This document shows positions 10,358 to 19,080 of a DNA stretch of 21,942 bases, piece by piece. Under the pieces are notes generated by a model. It saw nothing but the letters and a program-made list of their open reading frames with translations, did no database searches and was not told the origin of the DNA. The stretch's first letter is position 1. Each line of letters opens with the position of its first letter. The stretch comes from Ophiothrix spiculata (taxonomy: Eukaryota; Echinodermata; Ophiuroidea; Amphilepidida; Ophiotrichidae). The translations under genes and the position numbers were made by a program. The stretch lies in assembly GCA_000969725.1 (NCBI GenBank), contig JXSR01S011171.1. One strand, 5' to 3'.

Positions 10358-10891
10358 AGGGACTGGCCTAGATTCTTACCACTAAGTTTTTACCTACATA
10401 TTTGTTAACATGAATCGGTAGAATATGTTTACAGTAATATACGTAATCTACAAGTAGTTTTCAATGATTTTGAGGAATTTTGGAGACAATTGAAATTCTT
10501 TACCTGCTTTAATTTTTTTCGCCGGCGGAAAAAAAAACGATGTGAAAACAGTGTTTCTAGTTTTAAAATTTAAATTGTTTTTGTTTCTATACATGTGGTG
10601 GGTAAACAAATTATTTTTAATTAACTTGTTTCTCTTTTAATATGTATTAAATTATCTCTAAGAGCTTTGTTTAATTTTGTATCTGGTAATCCAGATCTGA
10701 GGTAAACATTTAGGATTCAGAAAACACAAGATAGTCATACCACTATTAAATGAATTGCAAATTAGTTATCTCTCAATTTGAGGCATTTTTGTGTAAATGT
10801 TTGTACTTTTTTGGATATCACTACAATTTTAAGCTTTATTTAGAGCATGTCCATAAGTTTTTAATTCTAAGTGGAATCAAGGCTAGTCCCT
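10358..10891. mobile_element. TTAA-flanked MITE (AGGGAC ends), T2-like, copy 1
   Basis: The element runs from AGGGACTGGCCTAGATTC to the near-exact reverse complement GAATCaAGGCTAGTCCCT form on the right. It is flanked by TTAA on each side (10354-10357 and 10892-10895). TIR similarity continues inward through CTAAG and AAAAACTTA-type words for about 35-40 bp. TTAA duplication plus AGGRR-type termini is the described hallmark of the T2 MITEs of Xenopus, and TTAA is also the piggyBac target, so a link to piggyBac-like transposases is a reasonable inference. The element is 534 bp with no coding capacity. A second, reverse-oriented copy lies at 21040-21450. Confidence 0.88.
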
Positions 10892-10895
10892 TTAA

Positions 10896-11869
10896 ATTAA
10901 ATTAAATTGCTAATTATAATCTCATTTACATAGAACCCAAGCACTGGATGTAAGCTAAATACAATCTATTGGTCTCCGGTTCATTTGTACAGATTTCACA
11001 TTTGTTGAAATAAATAAGCTACATCATTTTCCCCAAAATGACTTTTTATTCATCAAGGTGTGTGGCAATATCTAAACTAAAAGCTAAAAGATGCTTAAAT
11101 GTAAATTGTCATATCAAAGCAACAAACATATTAATATTTGCAAGTCGCCATTTTGAAAAAGACATGCATGCTGTGAGGCTTAGCAACATTTTGATTTGTT
11201 TTGGGGGTACGTTATTCCTCCCGCCAAACGAGTCCGATTTACCTAGACCTTTCCACACTACCGAGATCATCTGAAAAATGTTGATAATCTAGGTATTGAA
11301 GTAATCACAGTAATCCACAACATGAAACTATTTCTATGATAGATTGCCAGAAAATATTTTTGGACTTATTGAAGTCACTATTTTCCTGAATCATAGCAGT
11401 TATTGGCTTTGACGAATTTGTCTTGTTTTCCATCATAAAATTTGATAATAGGTCTTTCGCGTGTATAATAAGGCATTCATATGAGGTATGCGTTGTGGTA
11501 AGCAAACTCCCTTTAGCACGAATGTGAATTCTGCAATTTTTAATTAATTTATTCGGACACATACAAGTCATACATCAGATCGACACCATTGACAGCAACG
11601 TATGCTGTTAATTCCCCCATCGAACTAGGAAGCTTTCCGTATGCAGCAATGTGCACTATTGGGATTAACCTTCCTTTCAATCGAAATAATTATCAAATAT
11701 AAATTTATTTGTACCTGCACATGCCATTTGCACTGAAATTGACAAATCGAAATGCGTTCTACTTAACCTAGTTATTTTCTTGAGTTAAAAATCATCTTGA
11801 CTTATACAATCGCCTATGAGATTCAATAATCCCACAGCACAAAACTTGATGAAAGTTGTAGAGAAAAAA
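10896..11869. other. No supported gene
   Basis: Frames of 78 codons (11038-11274, plus) and 88 codons (11305-11571, minus) are present but show no recognisable domain or consistent coding composition. No inverted repeat was found. Confidence 0.5.
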
Positions 11870-12118
11870 TGTGATGACTCACCCCAAACAGGGGGACTTT
11901 GCGACAGAACACTTTTCGAGAAACTGATGAAAATAGGCAGCACAAAAAATAAAGAAAATAATAAGAATTTCCAGCACATTTACTGTTATAAAATTTGATC
12001 GCCTTGATCAATTTCAACAAGTAAGGTGTTATTTTAAAGCTTAGAAAATTCTGTAACAGATGAAATGATAACATCAAAATTGATAAGTCCACCCTTTCGG
12101 GGTGAGCCATCACAAATA
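11870..12118. repeat. Inverted pair of a CCCC-CTTTC-GGGG repeat
   Basis: On the plus strand 12085-12113 contains AAGTCC, then CCCTTTCGGGGTGAGC and CATCAC. The reverse complement of 11870-11902 gives the same order, with CAAAGTCCCCC, GGGGTGAG and CATCAC. The plus-strand copy extends left to about 12026 through AAAGCTTAGAAAATTCTGTA and ACAGATGAAATGAT, and this longer version recurs at 21454-21560. Each copy carries a C-run and a G-run that could pair as a short hairpin. The inverted pair may be the arms of one element or two independent insertions. Plus- and minus-strand frames here (11816-12394) are treated as non-coding. Confidence 0.65.
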
Positions 12119-12645
12119 GCATATTATGTTCGATTAAGGCCATGGTCCTATTACAATGAGGAACAAGTACGTATGGCAAAATATCACGAGTTGTTAAACA
12201 TGACGAATAAAGTTTCTAAGCATATAAAAATAATGATTATAATGGTCATAACAAAGAGCGAAGTAAACAAACAACAAAAGCTACACAAACCATACAATTC
12301 ATACAAATACTTAAAAACTACATATGTGACCCGTCATATCGAAAGGTACCTTAAGGTCGGCAAAATCATAATTGATTTTTTTGGTCTCATATGAAAGCTG
12401 AGATTTTAAGCTTTAAAATGACACCTTGATTTTGGTTATTGGATGTTCAGTTGCGAAGTTACATCTTAATTGGTAAAAGGCATCGGGCTGATTCGGAAAA
12501 CTATAGTTCTGAGAAAATCGAGTTTAAAGTGTTTGTACTTAGTAAAACTTGAATGGAGAGGATTTTTAGCTTGGTTTTTAATACATTTTTCGTATGTTTT
12601 GGATGTTGAAACCTGATTAATATGATAGAATACACTTTAATGATA

Positions 12646-12740
12646 ACAATAATAATAATAATGGAAACTTGTAAAGCGCAAGCATCCGTCTAGAAAAAGA
12701 CGCTCACTGCGCTACTGACAACAATGAACAAGAAATACAA
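12646..12740 (-). repeat. (ATT)n-tailed SINE/LINE-like 3' end
   Basis: An (AAT)n run at 12646-12662 is followed on the plus strand by TGTAAAGCGCAAGC and a GACGC...GCGCT segment. Read on the minus strand this is a GCGCTTTACAAG-type sequence ending in an (ATT)n tail. Microsatellite-tailed sequences with a GCGCTTTA-type core are common in marine invertebrate genomes. I infer a retroposon 3' end, orientation minus. Only about 100 bp is recognisable and the 5' limit is unclear. Confidence 0.45.
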
Positions 12741-12831
12741 TAAATAACCTTTCTGATGAAATTAGAAATTCGACCTTGGACTTGATTTTTGCCTATGCTT
12801 AGCTTCAATGGCCCGTATCTCGTAATGTACT

Positions 12832-13009
12832 ATGCCGGTGTAATGAATGGTACAGTCCTACCCATTTTATTGTCCCCCCCTCCATTTACTTCAACGGAGT
12901 AAAGCGTGACCTTGATGTGTGATCGATACACGTACAAAGTACATACTATACAAATATATAAATACCCGGACAATAAATGGGTAGGAATGTATCATTCACG
13001 ACACCGGTA
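12832..13009. mobile_element. Small CCGGTGT-ended MITE, copy A (nested)
   Basis: Left CCGGTGTaatGAATGgTACA and right reverse complement CCGGTGTcgtGAATGaTACA define TIRs of about 40 bp. The TIRs also share CCTACCCATTT and TTGTCC. The element is about 178 bp and lies inside the right half of the element at 12321-13042. It aligns end to end with 15888-16053, including an internal TCCAT...AACGGAgTAAAgCGTGA segment and a right-hand ACCCGGA.AATAA segment. Confidence 0.85.
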
Positions 13010-13118
13010 TTAAGGTACCTTTCGATATGACGATCCACATATACTAAATCATAATACTAAATCATACATAGTAGAAAAGCAAACATGATAAAGTCAGGTT
13101 ATTTCACAATCACTCATA

Positions 13119-13430
13119 TTAGTCCTTGAAGAGTAGTCTAACAGTCTTAAGAGTACGTTTGAGCTGACTAGTAGTCATTGTGGAGCAGCGTTCCTTATAA
13201 TTATTGACGGAAAATCGTTTCAGAGTTTGGGCATAGAAACGGCAAATGCTCTTTGTACATAGACATTTTAGGCGTTGCGAAGGAAATCCGAAAGAGACTT
13301 GAGATGAGAATCTGAGAGTGTTAGTTGGAATATAGCGGCAGAGCAAATTAATTATTGGCAGAAAGATACAACTGGAGACATGATATAGTGTTGCGGAAAA
13401 TTGTTCACCACACACAAGGTTTAGGCGCTA
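13119..13430 (+). pseudogene. Retrotransposon RT-protein fragment (WRHD segment)
   Basis: In the plus frame that starts at codon 13352 the peptide LLAERYNWRHDIVLRKIVH can be read. The RYxWRHDxVLxxI pattern is what I know from the segment between the reverse transcriptase and the C-terminal nuclease-like domain of certain invertebrate retrotransposon proteins. Upstream (about 13119-13351) the frame is broken by stops and only weak similarity can be guessed. Downstream the frame runs into unrelated codons and stops by about 13470. The antisense frame at 13119-13415 is a shadow of this fragment. The element's next conserved segment begins about 1 kb further on at 14447, where roughly 70 residues of spacing would be normal. 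An insertion therefore probably separates them, unless they come from two copies. Confidence 0.45.
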
Positions 13431-14446
13431 ATGTATTGTATTGTTTTATATGTACTGCCCTCTTTTGTTAAACTATCTCCAGTACATCTCTGCTACTGAT
13501 CTAGTACGTACGATCGATAATTGGATTGTACACACATTGTTTACATTCTGCTCGTGGAAGATAGCTACCAATACTTATTCCTGATTGGCCAACTTTTCCC
13601 CCCTGATACCTCTAACAGTATCCTCTATTGGATATTTGAAACAGAAATAATAGAAGGAATTTGAAACAATCCCAAAGCTGTATTTTCTATCTTTTTATAT
13701 AAAAAGATAGAAAATATAGGAATATATATAGAAAGATAGGAATATAAATCTGTATTAGAGATATATAGAAATTAGCTTAACATGGTCGCAAGGATTGAAA
13801 ACAAACGGAATTCGATTTGCGGCTTGCTGAAGACCTGTGTTTGCTAGTGGTAAGTTGTGACCTTTATAATCCATTTTAAATATTAAAATTGATATTTCTA
13901 ACCACGTTGTCTCAACTAAGTATAGTATTCTGATTAATTTGAGGGGTCAAACATGGAATTTGGTTGAGAACTTCCCCAAATATTGATGTTCCAATCCAAG
14001 GAGCTCAATTTTCAAATTCACATTGTGAATAGCACACGCAATGATCACATTCAAGATACAGATCTAAATGATCATCTCTGAAGTTATGCTGGATTTAAAA
14101 AGACTCACTGATGCATGTGTAACTGATTCAGAAATCAAACAGAAACCTTGATTACTTTTTCCTTGAGTAAATATTGATTATTTTGAGAATACTTCTCAAA
14201 AGTGGATGTTGTCAGGGACAACCTTGGGTATCACTGACCTTAGTAATTAAGAGGTCATAACTTATTCTGAACTGGGCAATAGATGGGGCTAAAGATATTG
14301 CAATTTCACCGTGCAAGGGCAGTACAGAAGATGATAACCATTAACCAGAAGGATACCAGAAATCATGCATAGCCTTCAAGACAATACAAGGAATAAAATA
14401 TGACAATGTGAATTGGCAGAGTACTGGGAAAAGAATCAATCACTGT
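13431..14446. other. Probable insertion or decayed region inside the retrotransposon
   Basis: No coding similarity is recognisable between the WRHD segment and the C-terminal domain. The stretch includes a 36-bp perfect AT palindrome at 13681-13716 and TA-rich sequence to about 13770. A weak open stretch in the same frame as the C-terminal domain runs through about 14345-14446 and may be decayed coding sequence. Confidence 0.45.
13681..13716. repeat. 36-bp perfect AT-rich palindrome
   Basis: TATTTTCTATCTTTTTAT is followed directly by its exact reverse complement, with no loop. A diverged AGAAAGATAGGAATATA word follows just downstream. It could extrude as a cruciform. It lies in the interrupted part of the retrotransposon. 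Confidence 0.95.
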
Positions 14447-14855
14447 CAGGATTAGGAAATTGCATGGGATGAAGATAAGAGTCCTGTAATGTTTCCACCA
14501 GTCATTGTGGTAACTGCAAAACGTCCAGCAGATGTTACCATCTACTCCATCTCAGAGAAGAAGTGTGTGGTGAAAGAACTGATAGTATCTGCTGAAGAAA
14601 ACCTTCCACAAGCTAATAACAGAAAAAAGTGCAAGTATGCAGATCTCATACATAAATGCAATGAAGCAGGATGGAATGTAAAGTACTTCCAAGTAGAAGT
14701 CGGGTCCAGAGGGTTCACCAACCAAACCATCAGAGGATGTTTTAAGAATCTATCCAATAAAGAAATACGACAGGTATTGATATTTCTAAAACAGCCTTGA
14801 GAGCCACTACACCATCTGGTTGGCAAGAAGTTATAAGATGTTTATAAGATGTTAA
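14447..14855 (+). pseudogene. C-terminal domain of a retrotransposon RT protein, broken
   Basis: Similarity to the C-terminal, restriction-nuclease-like domain of invertebrate RT proteins (non-LTR type) is clear. From the ATG at 14489 the landmarks are RPADVTIYS (residues 12-20), VVKEL (27-31), AEEN (35-38), KYADL (49-53), GW (61-62) and VEVGSRGF (69-76). Homologues read RPD, so one extra codon (A14) is present; D15 and E30 would be the candidate acidic catalytic residues. Conserved coding continues upstream of the ATG (WDEDKSPV), but TAG at 14453-14455 replaces a position usually Trp. Near 14790-14808 the frame shifts: TALRA is in a second frame, and YTIWLARSYKMF in a third, ending at TAA 14853-14855. 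The C-terminal end is thus intact in position but unreadable as one protein. It is a dead copy, and the 94-codon antisense frame is a shadow. Confidence 0.75.
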
Positions 14856-15541
14856 TAATTGTTTGTATTTTCCTATACTTTATTCTTGTTTTGTCATTCT
14901 TGAAAACATGTTTATAAAATCATTTTTGTTATCAAATTTCATCGATATAGTCGGTATCATATTGCAAAGTGTGTATAGGACTTCTTGGAGTCAACAACCT
15001 GTTTTTGTTGATTATATAAGTTTTATTGTGTATCGTGTTATATAGGTGTCTGATCATAAAAGCAATTTATATACAAAAACAACAACATAACAACAACATA
15101 AGGTCTTATATTTCCCAGTGAATATTTATATGTTGTACCCATGGGGAGAAGTTATGGAAAGGATACATATAAGATTCAGAGCTGTGATCTCATTTTTATA
15201 CCAGACAGCATCGATGTATCTAACATCTGAATATAATATAACTTACATCGCAACTGGATTGTTTCCTTGGGTTTGATAGATCTCTTGGCATTTGTTAGAA
15301 TATTTCATTCATTAGACGAAAAATCAATTTCTTAATTCGAACTATCAAGGGATCAGATCTGTTTAAAAAATCGCTGATGTCTTTGAATATCGAGTGCGTG
15401 GGAAAACATTATTAATGAATGTTCACCTTTTTTCACATTTGTTTTGCAAACAAAAAAAATATATTCATAACATTTTTTATTTTTAAAATTGACTTTAAAC
15501 TTTCGACATTGCCGCTATATTCTATAGTACTTTAAAATAAA
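14856..15541. other. AT-rich stretch after the retrotransposon; 3' tail not defined
   Basis: This could begin with the retrotransposon 3' untranslated region (about 14856-14930), but no poly-A tail or tandem tail marks its end. There is a short repeated AACAACA word near 15079-15100. No gene or RNA is supported. Confidence 0.45.
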
Positions 15542-15887
15542 CACTGCAACAACTACAGTGTTTAAACAATACCAAGGTTGCTGATTTTAACACTGGGCGA
15601 TGTTCTTTGAGGTCCACACCCTTTGGTGTTATTTCAAACTATCGTTGGTGTTATTAATTGACTCTCTCTGAGAGTTTAAAAAACACCCAGTGGTGCTAAA
15701 ATTTTGGTGTTTAATTTACACCACATAGTTTTAATTCAATACTTTGTTGGCAATTCTTCCCAATAGAAATGTGATACTTAAAGCTGAATGAAATTAGAAG
15801 GCGCTTCAATACTCAACCGGTGGTTGTCTGTCGGTTCTTGTCTGTTAGATATTGTTTATTCCGGTTGAACTTGCCAGAACCGCCCGG

Positions 15888-16053
15888 AACCGGTGTGAAA
15901 GTAATCGTAGTCCCCCCTGAAATGGTAGTCCGCCTTCCATAGACCATAACGGAATAAAACGTGAAACTAATGTTGCGTGAGAGTTGTAAGCCTATACTTT
16001 ACTGTACAACCCGGATAATAAGAACGTAGGACTTGCATTCCTGCTACACCGGC
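15888..16053. mobile_element. Small CCGGTGT-ended MITE, copy B
   Basis: This is the sister of 12832-13009. Shared blocks in order are CCGGTGT, GTCC.CCC, TCCAT...AACGGA.TAAA.CGTGA, ACCCGGA.AATAA, GTAGGA..T.CATTC and ACACCGG. It is inserted near the left end of the CACTG-ended element. The surrounding 80 bp is also rich in CCGG and AACCGG words (15818-15890 and 16052-16085), so the host site or a larger parent element may share sequence with the MITE ends. Confidence 0.8.
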
Positions 16054-16476
16054 AGGCAACCTCAGGTTGAGTTTTGAACCGGCCCCTTACCTATTCCAAT
16101 CATTCACATCACTGTGTCAGTCGCTGAGGAGCAACATCACCACCTTGCTTGTCTTGTACCTTCAAAACGCGTTGAAATTAATCATAAGATCATCGAAAAC
16201 ATAGTTACTTAGACACATATAGTCAACAAGAAAAAGATGTCAGATGCTCAACAGATCGCCTTGGAAACTTGCGCAAGCTTCTTTGCACAGTTTTAACGTC
16301 TCTGCAAATGTAAATGATTTGCGATAAAATACAACATTAAGAGGGGAGTAGGGGGGTTTGGAAGCATATCTTTGAGATCAATTTACTTGATGTTCCCAAA
16401 TGATGACACGTCAATGTTATATACCATATTGTAGCCCATATTGAGAACTTTCAGAAAACGCGCAAAATTTCGGTAT

Positions 16477-16515
16477 GGTTGCCATGGTAACCGCGTAAGG
16501 CCTCTAATTGGCTAA
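16477..16515. promoter_or_regulatory. RFX X-box-like palindrome plus Y-box-like CCAAT motif
   Basis: GGTTGCCATGGTAACC (16477-16492) is a perfect palindrome that fits the RFX X-box consensus (GTTRCCATGGYAAC type). CTAATTGGCTAA (16504-16515) follows 11 bp later and resembles the Y-box/NF-Y site. X-box and Y-box pairing is the known layout of some RFX/NF-Y promoters. Here there is no gene downstream and the motif is inside a transposon, so it may be part of the element's own sequence. Confidence 0.35.
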
Positions 16516-16534
16516 ACACGAAAACGATCATAAC

Positions 16535-16842
16535 TAAGGCACGGTTCCCAATTCATGACGGAATGTCTTCCGACATACGAAAGGGCTTAACGCAAGAGCC
16601 ATGACGAAATGCATTTTGATTCAAGACGCAAAAATATTAGGAAAAACGCATAACTACCTTCTTTGAAGTGGTCTTTATAATAATAGAGGCCCTTGCGCAA
16701 TTTGTCTGCATCATTGAATACACTATAATACATCTATCTTTGAATCATGACTCAATGTTTTTCTTCATCATGATGCAAGACAATTGCGTCAAGCCCTTTC
16801 GTATGACTCAAAAGCTTTCGTCATGAATTAGGAACCATGCCT
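16535..16842. mobile_element. Foldback inside the TA-flanked element
   Basis: The left arm, from AAGGCACGGTTCCCAATTCATGACG (16536-16560) onward, pairs with the right arm ending at 16842. Shared words include AATTCATGACG, CATACGAAAGGGCTT and ACGCAA. The arms are about 60-80 bp. The sequence between them holds further partial repeats of CATGACGAAA and a CATCATGATG word. Ends have no clear target duplication. It may be an insertion or simply the internal structure of the enclosing element. Confidence 0.75.
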
Positions 16843-16906
16843 AAAAAACAAAGAATGTCACTACAACCAGAAGAACTTGAAGAGTAGGTGTAGGATGACA
16901 AGACGC

Positions 16907-17031
16907 AGGGCACTATGGAAGTAGATTGTTTATACGGTTGCCATGGAAACGAGGAATCGACCAATCAGGTAATTTTACTCCGTAATTCAAATTTCCGACA
17001 AAATTTTAAAATTCCGCTTCCATAGTGCCCT
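16907..17031. mobile_element. 125-bp MITE (AGGGCACTATGGAAG ends)
   Basis: AGGGCACTATGGAAG at the left end is exactly mirrored at the right end (CTTCCATAGTGCCCT). The word AGAC lies close outside both ends but offset by two bases, so the target duplication is uncertain. The interior contains an X-box-like and a CCAAT-like motif. No coding capacity. Confidence 0.75.
16936..16968. promoter_or_regulatory. Second X-box-like plus CCAAT (Y-box-like) pair
   Basis: GGTTGCCATGGAAAC (16936-16950) fits the X-box. GACCAATCAG (16959-16968), 8 bp further on, is the reverse complement of CTGATTGGTC, the canonical Y-box core. The pair repeats the layout at 16477-16515 about 460 bp away. It lies within the 125-bp MITE; function is unproven. 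Confidence 0.35.
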
Positions 17032-17874
17032 AGACAAATCTTTTCTCAAGACACCTGCCAAATTGTATGGGTATACAGCATTTAGTTTTTGAGTTATGAT
17101 TGTTCTTAGTTCGGTAGTTTGCGATTTTTGTGACTTTCGAGATATAGGCCTTTAAACATTGGCAAAAAATAAAAATTTGAAAAATAATAAATAAGATACT
17201 CAGGCTAGAAGTAACTATTATACTATGAAAGATAATAAATTAACACACATTTTGAGCCCATTTTGGTCAAAATCGGACTTAATTTAGCGGAGTTACGGAT
17301 TTTTTTTAAAAAACATGTTTAAATATAGCCGAGTGAGATAAAATAAAGAAATACATAAGAAAATGACGAACATTTTGGTTGCATATGATTCACAATGCAT
17401 TATCTTGATAAAATAATTGATTTATTTTATAGGAAAATGTAATTATTTTATCAAAATTAAATTTTAATGAAAATCCTCAAAATTACTGGGTGAGCGTCTT
17501 CTGTATACAAGTATATAGGAAAAGCGTCTAGAAATTTGTGACTTCCGTTCTTAAAATTGCCATAACTTCTGAACCGAATGTCCGTTTGAATTCAAATAAA
17601 AAGCATTATAAAGTAGAGATTCTGTAGTTTTTCCGTGTGCTAATATCTCATTTTTCTGATCTGATCTCCAAACCCAATTTCCAAACCCCCCTAAGGTGTT
17701 ATTCTTAAAAAACGGTTTATGTTATTCGTACACCTGATGTAACATCGGAATAACAATAAGGAACTTATTGTTACAATGCCCGACACTATTTTTGCACTGA
17801 CACCCTGTTAAACTTGCATGGTAACACAAAAATGCTCACTACAAGCTGAGTGGTGAACTGTCTTTTTTGCAGTG

Positions 17875-18336
17875 AAGATATCATAATGAAGAAACAAAAA
17901 CCTTTAAATTTGATCTTGGCGGTGTTTAGTATACAAATATTGATGAGGGAAATAGTATACAAATATTAACTGCTTTTGAGGATGATGGTACGAACTTTCA
18001 CTCCGGGGTGTTTCCTTAACCGGTTATGATAGTATGATACCAAGGAAGTAATAGAGTCCGACGTTATCCAAATTTATAACAGGCAGTATATGATTTATAT
18101 ACCCCATGATTATTTCATTTATTTTTCATCTTTTTGTTAAAACTTTATTACATGGCAAACCATCCTCCTGAAATATGAAAATACGATCTAAAACATTGTA
18201 ACTTCTAATTACAGAACACTTTTAAGTATTCAAACAATATCTAATCAATTAACAGAACCTTTTTTTGTGTTATGAATTAATTAAGATAATCTCTAACATC
18301 AATTCTGGATTGGACTTCATTTGAATAGCAATGAAT

Positions 18337-18340
<4 letters not shown>
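17875..18340. other. No supported feature
   Basis: The word AGTATACAAATATT occurs twice near 17927-17968. Otherwise this is AT-rich sequence without a recognisable frame or RNA. Confidence 0.5.

Positions 18341-18369
<29 letters not shown>
18341..18369. repeat. (GA)n microsatellite
   Basis: An uninterrupted GA run of about 29 bp directly abuts the left arm of the large inverted element at 18371. It explains the serine/leucine-rich stretch of the minus-strand frame there, which is not a gene. Confidence 0.97.
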
Positions 18370-18372
<3 letters not shown>

Positions 18373-18526
18373 GTGTGTTTATAGTCCAGTTAAATTGTAT
18401 CAAATGGTCAAAATAATGAGAACAGAAATAAAACTTCCACTTATCATTTTCTGAAGGTGTCATAAATATTTTACAAAAACGTTTACCAAAATCAACCCTT
18501 GGGAAATATTGGAAAATTACATTTTT

Positions 18527-18847
18527 CAAAATGGCAGCCAAATGCACCAAAAATATGCTAAACCATTCTGGAAACAATGTATTTGTCAAAACCAAAAATG
18601 CAAATTTGCAATATTTTGGTAATTGTTATAGCTGTGATCATATTATTATGCTTACGTTCTACATTTCTGGTATATTTTACAAAATGGCAGCCGAAATGAC
18701 TTCAAAAAGCAACTATTGATACAGTGTGTAATTTGTCAATATCATCTACAGCAAAATATACAGCGTGTCTACTTGATGCATCTGAAATATATCCTCAATG
18801 TATTCTACTGTTTGTATCTTACATTTTCATGATTCAAAATGGCTGCC
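18527..18847. repeat. Left-half repeats, ~154-bp period (CAAAATGGCNGCC)
   Basis: CAAAATGGCAGCC starts at 18527 and 18680, and CAAAATGGCTGCC at 18835, giving spacings of 153 and 155 bp. Between markers the two units align loosely (TTTGTCAA and TTCTACxxTTxxTATxTTACA words). Divergence is high, so the period rather than the sequence is the best evidence. Confidence 0.6.
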
Positions 18848-19080
18848 AATCACCCAATTTTTAATTGTAATTATTAAAAGACAAACTACATGAACTTATT
18901 ATAGTATCATAGGCCTCTATCGTGATTTTTAGACATGTTTTTCATTGAGTATAAGTAGAATTTGGTCTGTTTTATCTTTCAAAGCCATCCTTTATCGATA
19001 TTTTGAAATAAATTCAAATTTTCATTGATGTATTTATGGCTTTATATAAATTTTGGCGGATATTTTGAATTTTTAAGGGC

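Larger units (their letters stand above)
12321..13042. mobile_element. TIR element (CATATGTGAC / GTCATATCGAAAGGTACCTT)
   Basis: The left end at 12321-12352 and the right end at 13011-13042 are reverse complements. They share ATATGTG, then CGTCATATCGAAAGGTACCT. ACTA sits just outside both ends (12317-12320 and 13043-13046), a candidate duplication offset by one base. The interior carries a shared TE repeat (12646-12740) and a nested MITE (12832-13009). No transposase frame is present. The terminal CATATGTGAC matches the element at 3829-4270, so the two probably used related transposases. Confidence 0.8.
16351..17691. mobile_element. TA-flanked element with GGGGGGTTTGGAA TIRs
   Basis: GGGGGGTTTGGAA at 16351-16363 is exactly mirrored by TTCCAAACCCCCC at 17679-17691. 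TA lies immediately outside both (16349-16350 and 17692-17693). Weaker TIR similarity continues to a GAGATCA word on each side. A TA duplication suggests a Tc1/mariner-type or similar mechanism, but no transposase is present. Two foldbacks (16535-16842 and 16907-17031) and two X-box/Y-box-like pairs lie within its left half. The right half is plain AT-rich sequence. It is nested inside the CACTG-ended element. Confidence 0.82.
15542..17874. mobile_element. CACTGCAA-ended DNA element carrying nested insertions
   Basis: The left end CACTGCAACAACTACAGTG (15542-15560) matches the reverse complement of the right end, CACTGCAAAAAAGACAGTT, at 15 of 19 bases. GGTGTTATT words recur just inside both ends (15626, 15648 and 17696). 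The apparent length of 2.3 kb is inflated by a CCGGTGT MITE (15888-16053) and a TA-flanked element (16351-17691). No transposase frame exists and no target duplication is obvious (left flank TAAAATAAA, right flank AAGATATC). CACTG-type ends occur in several DNA transposon superfamilies, so I do not assign one. Confidence 0.6.

Noticed and set aside
11816..12394. Overlapping frames on both strands, up to 118 codons
   Set aside because: They overlap each other and run through repeat copies and into the left end of a TIR element; no domain is visible.
13119..13415. 98-codon minus-strand frame
   Set aside because: It is antisense to the retrotransposon fragment that carries the WRHD motif on the plus strand.
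14542..14826. 94-codon minus-strand frame
   Set aside because: It is the antisense shadow of the retrotransposon C-terminal domain.
15542..17874. Long terminal repeat retrotransposon
   Set aside because: The ends are inverted rather than direct repeats, and no TG...CA ends, primer-binding site or gag-pol frame is present.
18317..18595. 92-codon minus-strand frame with a Ser-Leu repeat
   Set aside because: The Ser-Leu stretch is the (GA)n microsatellite, and the rest is the left arm of the inverted element.
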